The notes beneath the pieces are model-generated. The model did not search any database. It saw only the letters and a list, made by a program, of their open reading frames with translations, and was not told the origin of the DNA. DNA of 14,739 nucleotides, taken from JBDSLU01 sp039916225. Lineage in GTDB: Bacteria; Acidobacteriota; Vicinamibacteria; Vicinamibacterales; Vicinamibacteraceae. The translations under genes and the position numbers were made by a program. The stretch lies in NCBI GenBank assembly GCA_039916225.1, contig JBDSLU010000555.1, positions 1-14,739 on the forward strand. Reading direction: 5' to 3'. This document shows positions 7,879 through 13,914 of the stretch, piece by piece (the stretch's first letter is position 1; each line of letters opens with the position of its first letter).

Positions 7879-8322
7879 CTACGCTTTCGCCGCAGCCGCC
7901 GGCGCGATCGGTTCCGCGATCATGACGCGGGCGCGATGGCGCCAGAGCTTCACCAGGAATGCGGTCCAGCAGACGACGGCCAGGGGCGCCGTCACGAGGA
8001 ACTCGTTCAGGCGTGACGACGCGATCCACATCATCTGGGACGCGACCCGGCCGAAGGCGATGAACGTGAAGAGCAGCGCCAGCGAGAGCAGTGAGCCATA
8101 ACCCCAGAGGTTGCGTTGGGTCTCGGAGAGCGACAGTAGCTGGTGGCCAGGCGGCAGCGAGTGCGCTGCCAGCGCGTCGTCCTTTGGTGATGCGCGCAAG
8201 GACGCGGCGAAGGACGCATCGCCGGCCAGGAAGGTATCGACCAGCGCCCGCGTGTCGGCGCTCGCCTGCCCGGTGGCGTAGAGCGGCCAGAGATCCGAAA
8301 TGACCTGACGGGTGACGTTCAT
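7879..8322 (-). CDS. Small two-helix membrane protein, anti-sigma-like N-terminus
   Basis: 147 residues. The cytosolic N-terminal segment (1-50) carries VISDLWPLYATGQASADTR, a helix pattern that I associate with anti-sigma-factor-like membrane proteins in which a short helical domain precedes membrane helices. There is no Cys/His zinc motif. Two hydrophobic segments follow at about 73-92 and 107-127, and an Ala-rich C-terminal end. ATG 8322 has a Shine-Dalgarno (GGAG about 10 bases upstream) and begins the recognisable pattern; longer in-frame extensions to 8385 look non-coding. It is a single-gene unit convergent with the amidohydrolase (stops 7 bases apart). A role in holding a sigma factor is only a guess, and the nearest sigma gene is about 5 kb away. 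It might equally be a membrane protein of unrelated function. Confidence 0.7.
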   Translation of the reverse strand: MNVTRQVISDLWPLYATGQASADTRALVDTFLAGDASFAASLRASPKDDALAAHSLPPGHQLLSLSETQRNLWGYGSLLSLALLFTFIAFGRVASQMMWIASSRLNEFLVTAPLAVVCWTAFLVKLWRHRARVMIAEPIAPAAAAKA

Positions 8323-8426
8323 GGGGCGTTTCTCCAGGCCGAGCGATTCGCGGCCGATCCTGTCCGGCGGGCCGAAGGCCGTCAAAGAGAAGAACGCGCG
8401 CCGGCAGGCGACCGCACGCCGCGAAC

Positions 8427-8504
8427 CTCTACGACGCGGCGACGCTCGACCAGGTCGCTCCGGACGCGCGGAAGCGGCCGCCGTTCTGGTGGCAGCGACC
8501 CTGA
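8427..8504 (+). pseudogene. Orphan 3' tail of a second amidohydrolase copy
   Basis: These 78 bases encode LYDAATLDQVAPDARKRPPF followed by WWQRP and a TGA stop. This matches the last 25 residues of the intact amidohydrolase (7794-7871) with one substitution (Ala for Thr). The DNA has 8 differences in 78, five of them silent and two in the stop codon. Upstream of 8427 the similarity ends abruptly and no start, propeller or catalytic region exists. It is therefore a remnant of a lost tandem paralogue, or a copy left by recombination at this site. The bias to silent changes says it diverged while still under protein-level selection. It ends 7 bases before the stop of the convergent DUF692 gene. 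Confidence 0.8.
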
Positions 8505-8511
8505 CGCTGTG

Positions 8512-9672
8512 TCAGTGGCGCCCGGCCCGGCGCTTGTGCGCGAAACTCGCCGCGGCCAGCTCGAGACCGTCCCGATCGAGAGCGCGCACGGCGGCGCGCG
8601 CGGCGTCGTCGAGACCGGCGCGTCGCCCTTCGCCTTCCGGATCCGCCAGCCAGCGTTCGCGCGCCGCCCGGTCGACATAGAGCGCGGCCAGCAGCGCCTC
8701 GACCCGGGCCTGCTGCTGGCGCGCCGCCTCGAACGATGTCGCGCGGCGGACGTCGACACTCTCGCGCGTCGACCCGATCCTCGCCGTCGCGCGGAGCCCA
8801 CGCGGTGGCGCGGCCAGTGACTCGGCCCGTCGGGCCCGGCCGGCGGCGAGCGCCACCCGCGCCCGGTCGAGCTCGCCGAGCAGCGCGTCGAACGTAGGGA
8901 AGGCGCCGTCGCGCTCCAGGATCACGTCGAGGGCGTGCGGGACACGCTCGCCGACCCGTTCCAGCAGCGCATAGACCGAGTCGGGCACGGCATGGCGGTG
9001 ATCGTCGAGCAGGCGCCGCTCGCCGCTCGCCGCCTCGACTTCGCTGCCGCCGGCGATGTGGATGGCACGGATGCGGTGGGCGGGCAGGGCGTCCACCAGC
9101 GCTCGCGGGTCGTAGCCCAGGTTCTGGCCGTTGGTGACGAGATTGTGCAGGTCGAGCAGCAGGTCGCTGCCCGACGCCTCGAGAAGCTCCAGCAGCCAGG
9201 TCTGTTCGGTGCGATCGCTGCCCGGGGGATCGAGCAGCGTGGAGACGTTCTCGGCCAGCGGTGGCGCCCCGACCCGCCGTGCCGCGCGTTCGAGGTTCTC
9301 GGCGGCGGCCTCGACGGTCAGCGCCGTCCGCGTCGGCGCGGCCAGGTGGCCCAGCTCGACGCCCCCGGCGCGCACGAACGCCAGATGATCCGACCAGTGC
9401 TCCGGCACCACGTCGTCCATCAGCCGGGCGAAGGCATCGAGGCGGGCGACGTCGACGCCACCGGCCGCGGCGAAGCCGAGCGAGACGCCGTGGATGGCGA
9501 CGGGAATCTCGCGAGCCAAGGTCCGCAGCGCGCGGCGGGCACGCCGGGAATCCAGAAACCGGCCCTCCGGGATCACCTCGACGATGTCGAGCCGATGGCC
9601 GTTGGTGAGGATGGCGCCGGCGAGCAGCGGATGCCAGGTCAGCCCGAACCGATCGCGAGACGCGCCGTCCAT
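8512..9672 (-). CDS. DUF692 / MNIO family multinuclear iron oxidase with C-terminal extension
   Basis: 386 residues, third gene of the operon. The family fold is a TIM barrel binding two or three irons; characterised members (MbnB, TglH, ChrH) oxidatively rearrange cysteine-containing peptides. Family motifs are seen in order: GLTWHP (10-15), DIVEVIPE (29-36), IHGVSLGF (60-67), SDHLAF (94-99), LAENVSTLLD (139-148), LLLDLHNL with NGQNLGYDP (171-189), IHIAGG (204-209), DDHRHAVPD (223-231) and ILERDGAFP (251-259). H61, H96, E141, D174, H176, H205, D224, H225 and E253 are plausible metal or active-site ligands by analogy. The barrel ends near 285; a helical Arg/Ala-rich extension of about 100 residues follows, with ALDRDGLELAAASFAHKR near the end. 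It may stand in for the separate partner protein that other MNIO systems use. The ATG is 3 bases after the stop of the TIGR04222 gene, with its Shine-Dalgarno inside that gene's Cys-tail codons. Confidence 0.9.
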   Translation of the reverse strand: MDGASRDRFGLTWHPLLAGAILTNGHRLDIVEVIPEGRFLDSRRARRALRTLAREIPVAIHGVSLGFAAAGGVDVARLDAFARLMDDVVPEHWSDHLAFVRAGGVELGHLAAPTRTALTVEAAAENLERAARRVGAPPLAENVSTLLDPPGSDRTEQTWLLELLEASGSDLLLDLHNLVTNGQNLGYDPRALVDALPAHRIRAIHIAGGSEVEAASGERRLLDDHRHAVPDSVYALLERVGERVPHALDVILERDGAFPTFDALLGELDRARVALAAGRARRAESLAAPPRGLRATARIGSTRESVDVRRATSFEAARQQQARVEALLAALYVDRAARERWLADPEGEGRRAGLDDAARAAVRALDRDGLELAAASFAHKRRAGRH

Positions 9673-9675
9673 CGC

Positions 9676-10551
9676 TCAGCTCCCGCAGCCACCGCAGCCG
9701 CCGCCACCGCCCCCGCACGAACTGCCGCAGGAACTGCCACAGGAGCTGCCGCTCGAACTGTCCCCTCCGGACGCGCTGGCTTTGGGAAACAGCCTCTGCG
9801 CATCCGGGTAGATCGGCAGCGCGGCGCCGACGCCGAACACCGCGGCCAGCAGCGCCACATCGGTCCCGCCGCTCTGCGGCCGCAACGAGCTCGCCCGGTC
9901 CTTGAGGCCGGCGAACAGCGTGCGCAGGTCGTCGACGAGCGCCTTGCCGGCCGGCGTCAGGCGCGGGTGCGTGACCGTGAACGTCACGACCGCGAAGAGG
10001 ACGGCGAGCCCGACGAGGACGGCGATGTTGGAGCGGCCGCGGGCGAGCGCCACGACGATCTTCAGCACGGCGACGAGCAGCAGCATGCCGGCCGACCACA
10101 GCCAGAGCCGGCCGCGGGCCGCCCGCTGAGCGTCGTCGGGCAGCAGGCCGCGGCGGACCAGTTCCGGCTCGCACTCCGCCGTCACGGCCGTGGTGACCGC
10201 GTGGTCGCCGAGCACCTCGGCCATCGTCGCCGCCTGGCCGACCCGGGTGACGATCGCCTTTTCAGTCGGCTTGGTGACCCGCCGCGCCGCGTCCTTGGCC
10301 GCCACCAGCATCGCGTGGGTGCCTTCGACCGACAGGGCGCCGCGATCGATGAGCGTCAAGGTGGCGACGCGCACGGCTTCCTCCACTCCCCCGCGCAGGA
10401 AGGCGATCTCGAGGTAGTCGACCAGCGGCCGCGGCGAATCGCCGCGCTCGCGCGTCCACCGGGCCAGCCAGGCCAAGGCGGTGACGGCCAGACCCAGGGC
10501 GACGTAGAAGACGAGGAACTCCGGACCGCGGAGGTCGAGGGGGTTCACCAT
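9676..10551 (-). CDS. TIGR04222-type membrane protein with C-terminal Gly/Ser/Cys tail
   Basis: 291 residues, middle gene of the operon. Hydrophobic segments lie at about 12-31, 150-168, 175-195 and 231-248. Between the first and second is a soluble domain with VDYLEIAFLRGG (44-55) and LTLIDRGALSV (66-75), and later LTPAGKALVDDL (198-209), the signature I associate with the uncharacterised TIGR04222 domain. The C-terminal tail (261-291) is low-complexity and contains three GSSC units (268-279) then glycines and a CGGCGS end. Cysteines are at 271, 275, 279, 286 and 289; the only other one is C127. Such Cys/Gly tails next to a DUF692 gene strongly suggest a modification substrate. ATG 10551 is 7 bases after the nucleotidyltransferase stop; the upstream in-frame ATG 10599 would overlap that gene. 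Family assignment is from memory of motifs. Confidence 0.8.
   Translation of the reverse strand: MVNPLDLRGPEFLVFYVALGLAVTALAWLARWTRERGDSPRPLVDYLEIAFLRGGVEEAVRVATLTLIDRGALSVEGTHAMLVAAKDAARRVTKPTEKAIVTRVGQAATMAEVLGDHAVTTAVTAECEPELVRRGLLPDDAQRAARGRLWLWSAGMLLLVAVLKIVVALARGRSNIAVLVGLAVLFAVVTFTVTHPRLTPAGKALVDDLRTLFAGLKDRASSLRPQSGGTDVALLAAVFGVGAALPIYPDAQRLFPKASASGGDSSSGSSCGSSCGSSCGGGGGGCGGCGS
9679..9771 (-). other. Cys-rich low-complexity tail (candidate substrate of the MNIO enzyme)
   Basis: Codes for residues 261-291 of the TIGR04222 protein. It contains a threefold 12-base repeat (9715-9750, GSSC units) and a Gly-rich CGGCGS end. Five of the protein's six cysteines are in this part. The regular spacing C-x3-C-x3-C-x6-C-x2-C is visible directly; that these cysteines are oxidised or cyclised is inferred from the adjacent DUF692 gene. 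Confidence 0.6.
9680..9684 (-). promoter_or_regulatory. Shine-Dalgarno of the DUF692 gene embedded in the Cys-tail codons
   Basis: GGGAG on the minus strand, 7 bases before the ATG at 9672, inside the last Gly-Ser codons of the TIGR04222 gene. With only 3 bases between stop and start, ribosomes finishing the tail would start on the enzyme, coupling their production. Confidence 0.6.
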
Positions 10552-10558
10552 CGTCGTC

Positions 10559-11308
10559 TCACGACAGTCGCGCCGCCCGTCGATGGAGGAAGCTGGCAAG
10601 CTCGACGACGCCGAGCATGATGGCGCCGGCCTGGCCGGGCTCCAGTTGGCGAGTTTCCCGGGCCGCGCTCATGGCATCGAGCACCGTGGTCCGATCGGCG
10701 GCAGCCCAGTCCTCGGTGAGGCGGGCCAAGGCGTCGCGCGGCGGCAGCGCCGGGCCGCCTTCGAGCTCCAGGATCTCGGCGGCGCCGACCCGCAACGGTC
10801 CGGCCGCGTCGGCGACCCGCAGCGCCAGGCGCTCCTCGCGGCCGCCGTCGATGGCGTAGCTGGCCCGCAACCGGAGGATCTGGTTGAGCAGCACCTGGCG
10901 CAGGCGCGCGATGGTCGCCTGGCGCGAGACGACCAGCGACGCGAACGGATCCGGGCCATGCAGCACGCGATGCCGGCGCAGGATGTCGGTGAACTTCACG
11001 GCAAAGGCCTCGGCCGCCGGGCCTACCTCCGCCGCCAGCAGCCACAGGATCTCGAGGCGGATGGCCGCATGGGCTCGTTCGAGCGCCGGCCGCAGCCGTT
11101 CGACGCGGCCGCCCTCGAACGCCGACAGCACCACCGCGACGTTGACGTCCGAGGTGGCGCGGATCCGGTTCTCGGCGGCGCTGCCGAAGAGCACGATCGA
11201 CTGCAGCGTGTCGCCGAGCTCAGAACGCGCGTCCCGGACGAAGTCGTCGAGCACCCGCCCGATTGGAGTGGGGAGATCGGCGATCGCGGTGGCAGGCGCG
11301 GCATCCAT
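10559..11308 (-). CDS. Nucleotidyltransferase-fold protein, first gene of the MNIO operon
   Basis: 249 residues. The N-terminal part resembles the minimal nucleotidyltransferase fold (MNT/Pol-beta-like): IVLFGSAAENR (38-48) gives the GS motif, followed by ATSDVNVAVVL (51-61). The usual D-x-D metal pair appears here as D54-x-N56, so the second ligand is Asn rather than Asp; catalysis may be weakened or lost. A possible third carboxylate is E86 in IRLEILWL. The rest (about 90-249) is an all-helical region rich in Ala, Arg and Leu, perhaps HEPN- or helical-regulatory-like, and I do not recognise a family. Its stop is 7 bases before the membrane-protein gene, so it is clearly in the operon. ATG 11308 follows the intergenic hairpin region; a much longer reading in this frame runs antisense through the M13 gene and is not credible. 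A weak -10-like TAGGAT at 11319-11324 would give a nearly leaderless transcript. Confidence 0.75.
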   Translation of the reverse strand: MDAAPATAIADLPTPIGRVLDDFVRDARSELGDTLQSIVLFGSAAENRIRATSDVNVAVVLSAFEGGRVERLRPALERAHAAIRLEILWLLAAEVGPAAEAFAVKFTDILRRHRVLHGPDPFASLVVSRQATIARLRQVLLNQILRLRASYAIDGGREERLALRVADAAGPLRVGAAEILELEGGPALPPRDALARLTEDWAAADRTTVLDAMSAARETRQLEPGQAGAIMLGVVELASFLHRRAARLS

Positions 11309-11358
11309 GACGGTCCGTATCCTAGTGGATCCGCCGGCGGCCCGGCCCGCTGATCCAC

Positions 11359-11402
11359 CACCCACTCCGGAGTCGTAACCTGGCACGACTCCTGAGTGGG
11401 TG
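11359..11402 (-). terminator. Strong 18-bp hairpin between M13 gene and MNIO operon
   Basis: Arms 11359-11376 and 11385-11402 pair over 18 positions with one mismatch and an 8-base loop. It starts 8 bases after the M13 stop codon (on its strand), the right place for a transcription terminator. No T-tract follows on the minus strand, so it would be a hairpin-only terminator or an RNA-stabilising 3' end. It also lies upstream of the nucleotidyltransferase gene and could insulate or control that operon. Confidence 0.55.
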
Positions 11403-11409
11403 CAGTTTG

Positions 11410-13506
11410 CTACCAGACGCGGACGCGCTTGTCGGGCGGCAGGAACATCTTCTGCGTCGGGGACACGGCAAACGCGGCGTACCAGGGATCGAGGTTGCGG
11501 ACGGTTGCGGCGCGGTAGGCGTCCGGCGCGTGGCCGTCGGTCGTGATCTGCAGCCGGACCGATTCCTCGCGTGACTTGTCGCGCCAGCTCTGGGCGAAGG
11601 CGACGAAGAAATCTCGATCGTTGGCCGGCTTGCCGTTCAGCGACAGGTGGTAGGCGTCGTAAGCCGCGGCGAGGCCGGCCAGGTCGGCGATGTTCTCGCT
11701 CAGCACCTGGTGTCCGTCGATGGCCAGATCCGGGAACGGGCGGTAGGCGGAGTACTGGGCGGCGAGCGCCGCGCCGGCGGCCTTGAAGTGAGCCAGATCC
11801 TCCGGCGTCCACCAGTTGACGAGCCGGCCCTGGGCGTCGAACTGGCTGCCGACGTCGTCGAAGCTGTGACTGATCTCGTGGCCGATCGTCGCGCCGATGG
11901 CGCCGTAGTTGGCGGCGGCGTCGCGGCCCGGATCGAAGTACGGCTTCTGCAGGATGGCCGCCGGAAAGTTCATCGCGTTCTGCAGCGGCAGGTTCACCGC
12001 GTTCACCGTCTGCGGCGTCATCCACCACTCGGTGCGATCGACCGGCTGCCCGAGCTTGGCCAGCTGCCGTCGATACTCGAACAGGTCGGCCCGCCGCACG
12101 TTGCCGACGGCGTCGTCCTTGGCGATCTGGAGCGGCCCGTAGTCGATCCACGTGTCGGGATAGCCGACGCCGACGTAGAGCGTCGCCACCTTGGCCTTGG
12201 CCTTGGCTTTGGTCGCCGCTGTCATCCACGCCAGGCCGTCGATGCGTCGATCGAACGCCTTGGTCAGGTCGTCGGCCATGGCCCGCACCTTGGCCTTGGC
12301 ATCGGCGGGGAAGTGGCGCTCGACGTAGAGCCGGCCAACGACTTCGCCGAGGGCGCCGCCCGTCGCGTCGACGCCGCGCTGCCAGCGCGGGCGCTGCGCC
12401 GGCACGCCGCTCAGCGTCTTGCCGTAGAAGGCGAACCCCTCGTCGGCGAACGCCTTGGGCAGGAAGCCGGTCAGCGGGTTGACGGTGTGGAAGGCCAGCC
12501 AATCCTTCCACGCATCGAGCGGCGCGCTGCCGGCGAGCGCGGCCAGGCCGGTGACGGCCGCCGGATGCCAGACGGTGAAGGCCGGGGCGTTCTGCAGACC
12601 CGCGGCCTCGAGCACCACCGGCCAGTCGATCCCGGGCGCCTTCGTCGCCAGCTGCTCGCGCGTCCACAGCTGCGGCAGGGCCACGTCGGCCGACTGCGTC
12701 CGCGTCGCGTGGACCTTGGCCATGCGTGTCTCGAGGTCGACGATCGCGGCGGCGCGCGGGCCGGGATTGGTGACGCCCATCAGGCCGAGGATCGTCGCGA
12801 CGTGCGCCGCGTAGGCCTTGCGGAGCGCCGCCATCTTCGGGCTGGCCGACACGTAGTAGTCGCGATCGGGCAGCCCCAGCCCGCCCTGCAGCAGGTAGGG
12901 CATGTTGCGCTCGGGTTCGCGCAGGCCCTGCGCGATCCACACGCCGAACAGGTGCTCGGTCTGGAAGTTGGTGGCGTTGAGCGGATCGACGTCGGCGCGG
13001 ATCGTTCCGCCGATGGCCCGGGCGAGCGCGCCGCGGTCGGCGATCGCGGCGATGGCGTCGAGCGCTGGCTTCAGCGGCGTCAGCCCCTTGGCGTCGATGC
13101 CCGCCTCGTCCATGAACGCCGCGTAGAAGTCGGCGACCTTGCGCGCCTCGGCGCTGGCGCCCTTGCCGGCCTCCTGGATCAGCGTGACGGTCTGCTGTCG
13201 CGTCTGGTCGACCAGGATGCTCGAGGCCCCGTAGCTGGCCTTGTCCGGCGGAATCGGCGTCGCCTTCAGCCAGCCGCCGTTGGCGTAGGCGTAGAAGTCG
13301 TCGCCAGGTGCAACGGCCGTGTCCAGGCCAGCCGTGTCGAGACCGGACGGCAGCGCGGTCTTTGACGAACCGGCCGGCGAACCGGCCGGTGAGCCGGCTG
13401 CCGGGCCCCCCGGCGGCGGCGCTGGCGGAGCCGATGGGGACGAGCAGGCCGACGACACGGCGAGGCCAAGCACGACGAGCCAGGACGAGGGGACACCGCG
13501 TTTCAC
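11410..13506 (-). CDS. M13 family (neprilysin/PepO-like) zinc metallopeptidase, lipoprotein
   Basis: 698 residues, the usual length for bacterial M13 endopeptidases, which cut small extracytoplasmic peptides. The M13 N-terminal domain starts with DDFYAYANGGWLK (69-81). The catalytic domain has NAVNLPLQNAMNFPAAILQ (502-520), zinc motif HEISH (H543, E544, H547) and ENIADLAG (E604 third zinc ligand, D608). TDGHAPDAYR (656-665) holds the substrate-stabilising His and Arg, and the protein ends in VRVW. The N-terminus is a lipoprotein-like signal: KRG, hydrophobic WLVVLGLAVSSA, C21, then a Pro/Gly/Ser linker (24-50). The GTG start at 13506 is chosen for a GGAG site 7 bases upstream (13514-13517) and the immediate signal sequence; longer versions start outside any credible leader. 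It is a monocistronic unit followed by the hairpin at 11359-11402. Confidence 0.95.
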   Translation of the reverse strand: MKRGVPSSWLVVLGLAVSSACSSPSAPPAPPPGGPAAGSPAGSPAGSSKTALPSGLDTAGLDTAVAPGDDFYAYANGGWLKATPIPPDKASYGASSILVDQTRQQTVTLIQEAGKGASAEARKVADFYAAFMDEAGIDAKGLTPLKPALDAIAAIADRGALARAIGGTIRADVDPLNATNFQTEHLFGVWIAQGLREPERNMPYLLQGGLGLPDRDYYVSASPKMAALRKAYAAHVATILGLMGVTNPGPRAAAIVDLETRMAKVHATRTQSADVALPQLWTREQLATKAPGIDWPVVLEAAGLQNAPAFTVWHPAAVTGLAALAGSAPLDAWKDWLAFHTVNPLTGFLPKAFADEGFAFYGKTLSGVPAQRPRWQRGVDATGGALGEVVGRLYVERHFPADAKAKVRAMADDLTKAFDRRIDGLAWMTAATKAKAKAKVATLYVGVGYPDTWIDYGPLQIAKDDAVGNVRRADLFEYRRQLAKLGQPVDRTEWWMTPQTVNAVNLPLQNAMNFPAAILQKPYFDPGRDAAANYGAIGATIGHEISHSFDDVGSQFDAQGRLVNWWTPEDLAHFKAAGAALAAQYSAYRPFPDLAIDGHQVLSENIADLAGLAAAYDAYHLSLNGKPANDRDFFVAFAQSWRDKSREESVRLQITTDGHAPDAYRAATVRNLDPWYAAFAVSPTQKMFLPPDKRVRVW
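13367..13402. repeat. Three 12-bp tandem units in the M13 lipoprotein linker
   Basis: Units at 13367-13378, 13379-13390 and 13391-13402; the first two differ at one base, the third is more diverged. They encode AGSP/AGSS units of the flexible linker between the lipid-anchor cysteine and the peptidase domain. Unit number may vary between strains by slippage without breaking the frame. Confidence 0.6.
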
Positions 13507-13564
13507 GATCACTCTCCGTTTCCCGACGCCGTCAACTTCTGCCGCCGGCTGCGTACGTATCTGG

Positions 13565-13872
13565 GTGCACCCGCAGGACATCCGCTCCGCGCTCCGGCTG
13601 CTCGCCCGCAGTCCCGGCTTCTGACGCGTCTCGAGGACGGCCGGCACCGGCCGGTGGATGCGGCCGACGTGGCGACCTTGCAGGCGTCGCTGCGTACGGT
13701 GCGCGCGCTGGGCGGGTACAGCAAGCGGGAAGTGACGATCGGGAGCGAGCGGGAGACTGGCCGCGAACTGGGTGCCGACGCGGCGCGTGCTCCGAGTGCC
13801 GCTGCGCGACGCGATCTGTTCTGCTATCTCGAGGCGTGCGGCCGGACGGACTTGGGCACGACGAACCTGTGA
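13565..13872 (+). pseudogene. Probable decayed coding remnant with several frame changes
   Basis: The region between the M13 start and the NTF2-like gene (13507-13914, 408 bases) has no intact gene on either strand. On the + strand, G/C-rich third positions point to coding frames that switch. At 13565-13621, VHPQDIRSALRLLARSPGF resembles the start of MacB/FtsX-type permeases (QD-(I/L/V)-R-x-ALR-x-L-x-x-SPGFT) and is followed by TGA. At 13621 to about 13765 another frame reads TRLEDGRHRPVDAADVATL and on to GSERETGREL. A third frame around 13772-13810 reads PTRRVLRVPLRD. The frame of the second piece resumes with DLFCYLEACGRTDLG to a TGA at 13870-13872. I do not recognise the second to fourth pieces. 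A decayed gene fits best; sequencing error or chance open frames in GC-rich DNA are alternatives. Confidence 0.35.
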
Positions 13873-13914
13873 GGCGGCAAGGACTCCACGAAGGGTCCGG
13901 CGTGACGCCCGCGG

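Noticed and set aside
8372..8426. Possible upstream continuation of the amidohydrolase remnant (short match AAGGCCGTCAA to the intact gene)
   Set aside because: Only 11 bases match, in a different frame from the tail and at the wrong distance; best taken as chance.
8512..10551. Interpretation of the MNIO operon as a bufferin or methanobactin cluster
   Set aside because: There is no short signal-peptide-bearing precursor, no DUF2063/MbnC-type partner gene and no copper transporter nearby; the polytopic Cys-tailed protein is a different arrangement.
8935..10620. 561-residue plus-strand open frame across the DUF692 and TIGR04222 genes
   Set aside because: It lies antisense to two clearly recognised genes, crosses their boundary and has low-complexity Arg/Gln/Gly-rich composition; no family motif.
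11309..12940. Long upstream extension of the nucleotidyltransferase frame, about 540 codons
   Set aside because: This part runs in another frame on the same strand through the M13 peptidase gene, is Arg-rich and passes through the intergenic hairpin. The real protein begins at the ATG at 11308.
11647..13365. 572-residue plus-strand open frame opposite the M13 gene
   Set aside because: Antisense shadow of a strongly supported metallopeptidase; no domain recognised.
13367..13402. Tandem 12-bp units considered as part of a CRISPR or regulatory iteron array
   Set aside because: Only three imperfect units with no spacers, in frame within the M13 lipoprotein linker; explained as low-complexity coding sequence.
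13391..13506. Idea that the M13 protein has a plain cleavable signal peptide rather than a lipid anchor
   Set aside because: A cysteine (C21) stands directly after the hydrophobic stretch and is followed by a Ser/Pro/Gly linker, as in lipoproteins, though Ser at -3 is not the best lipobox residue.
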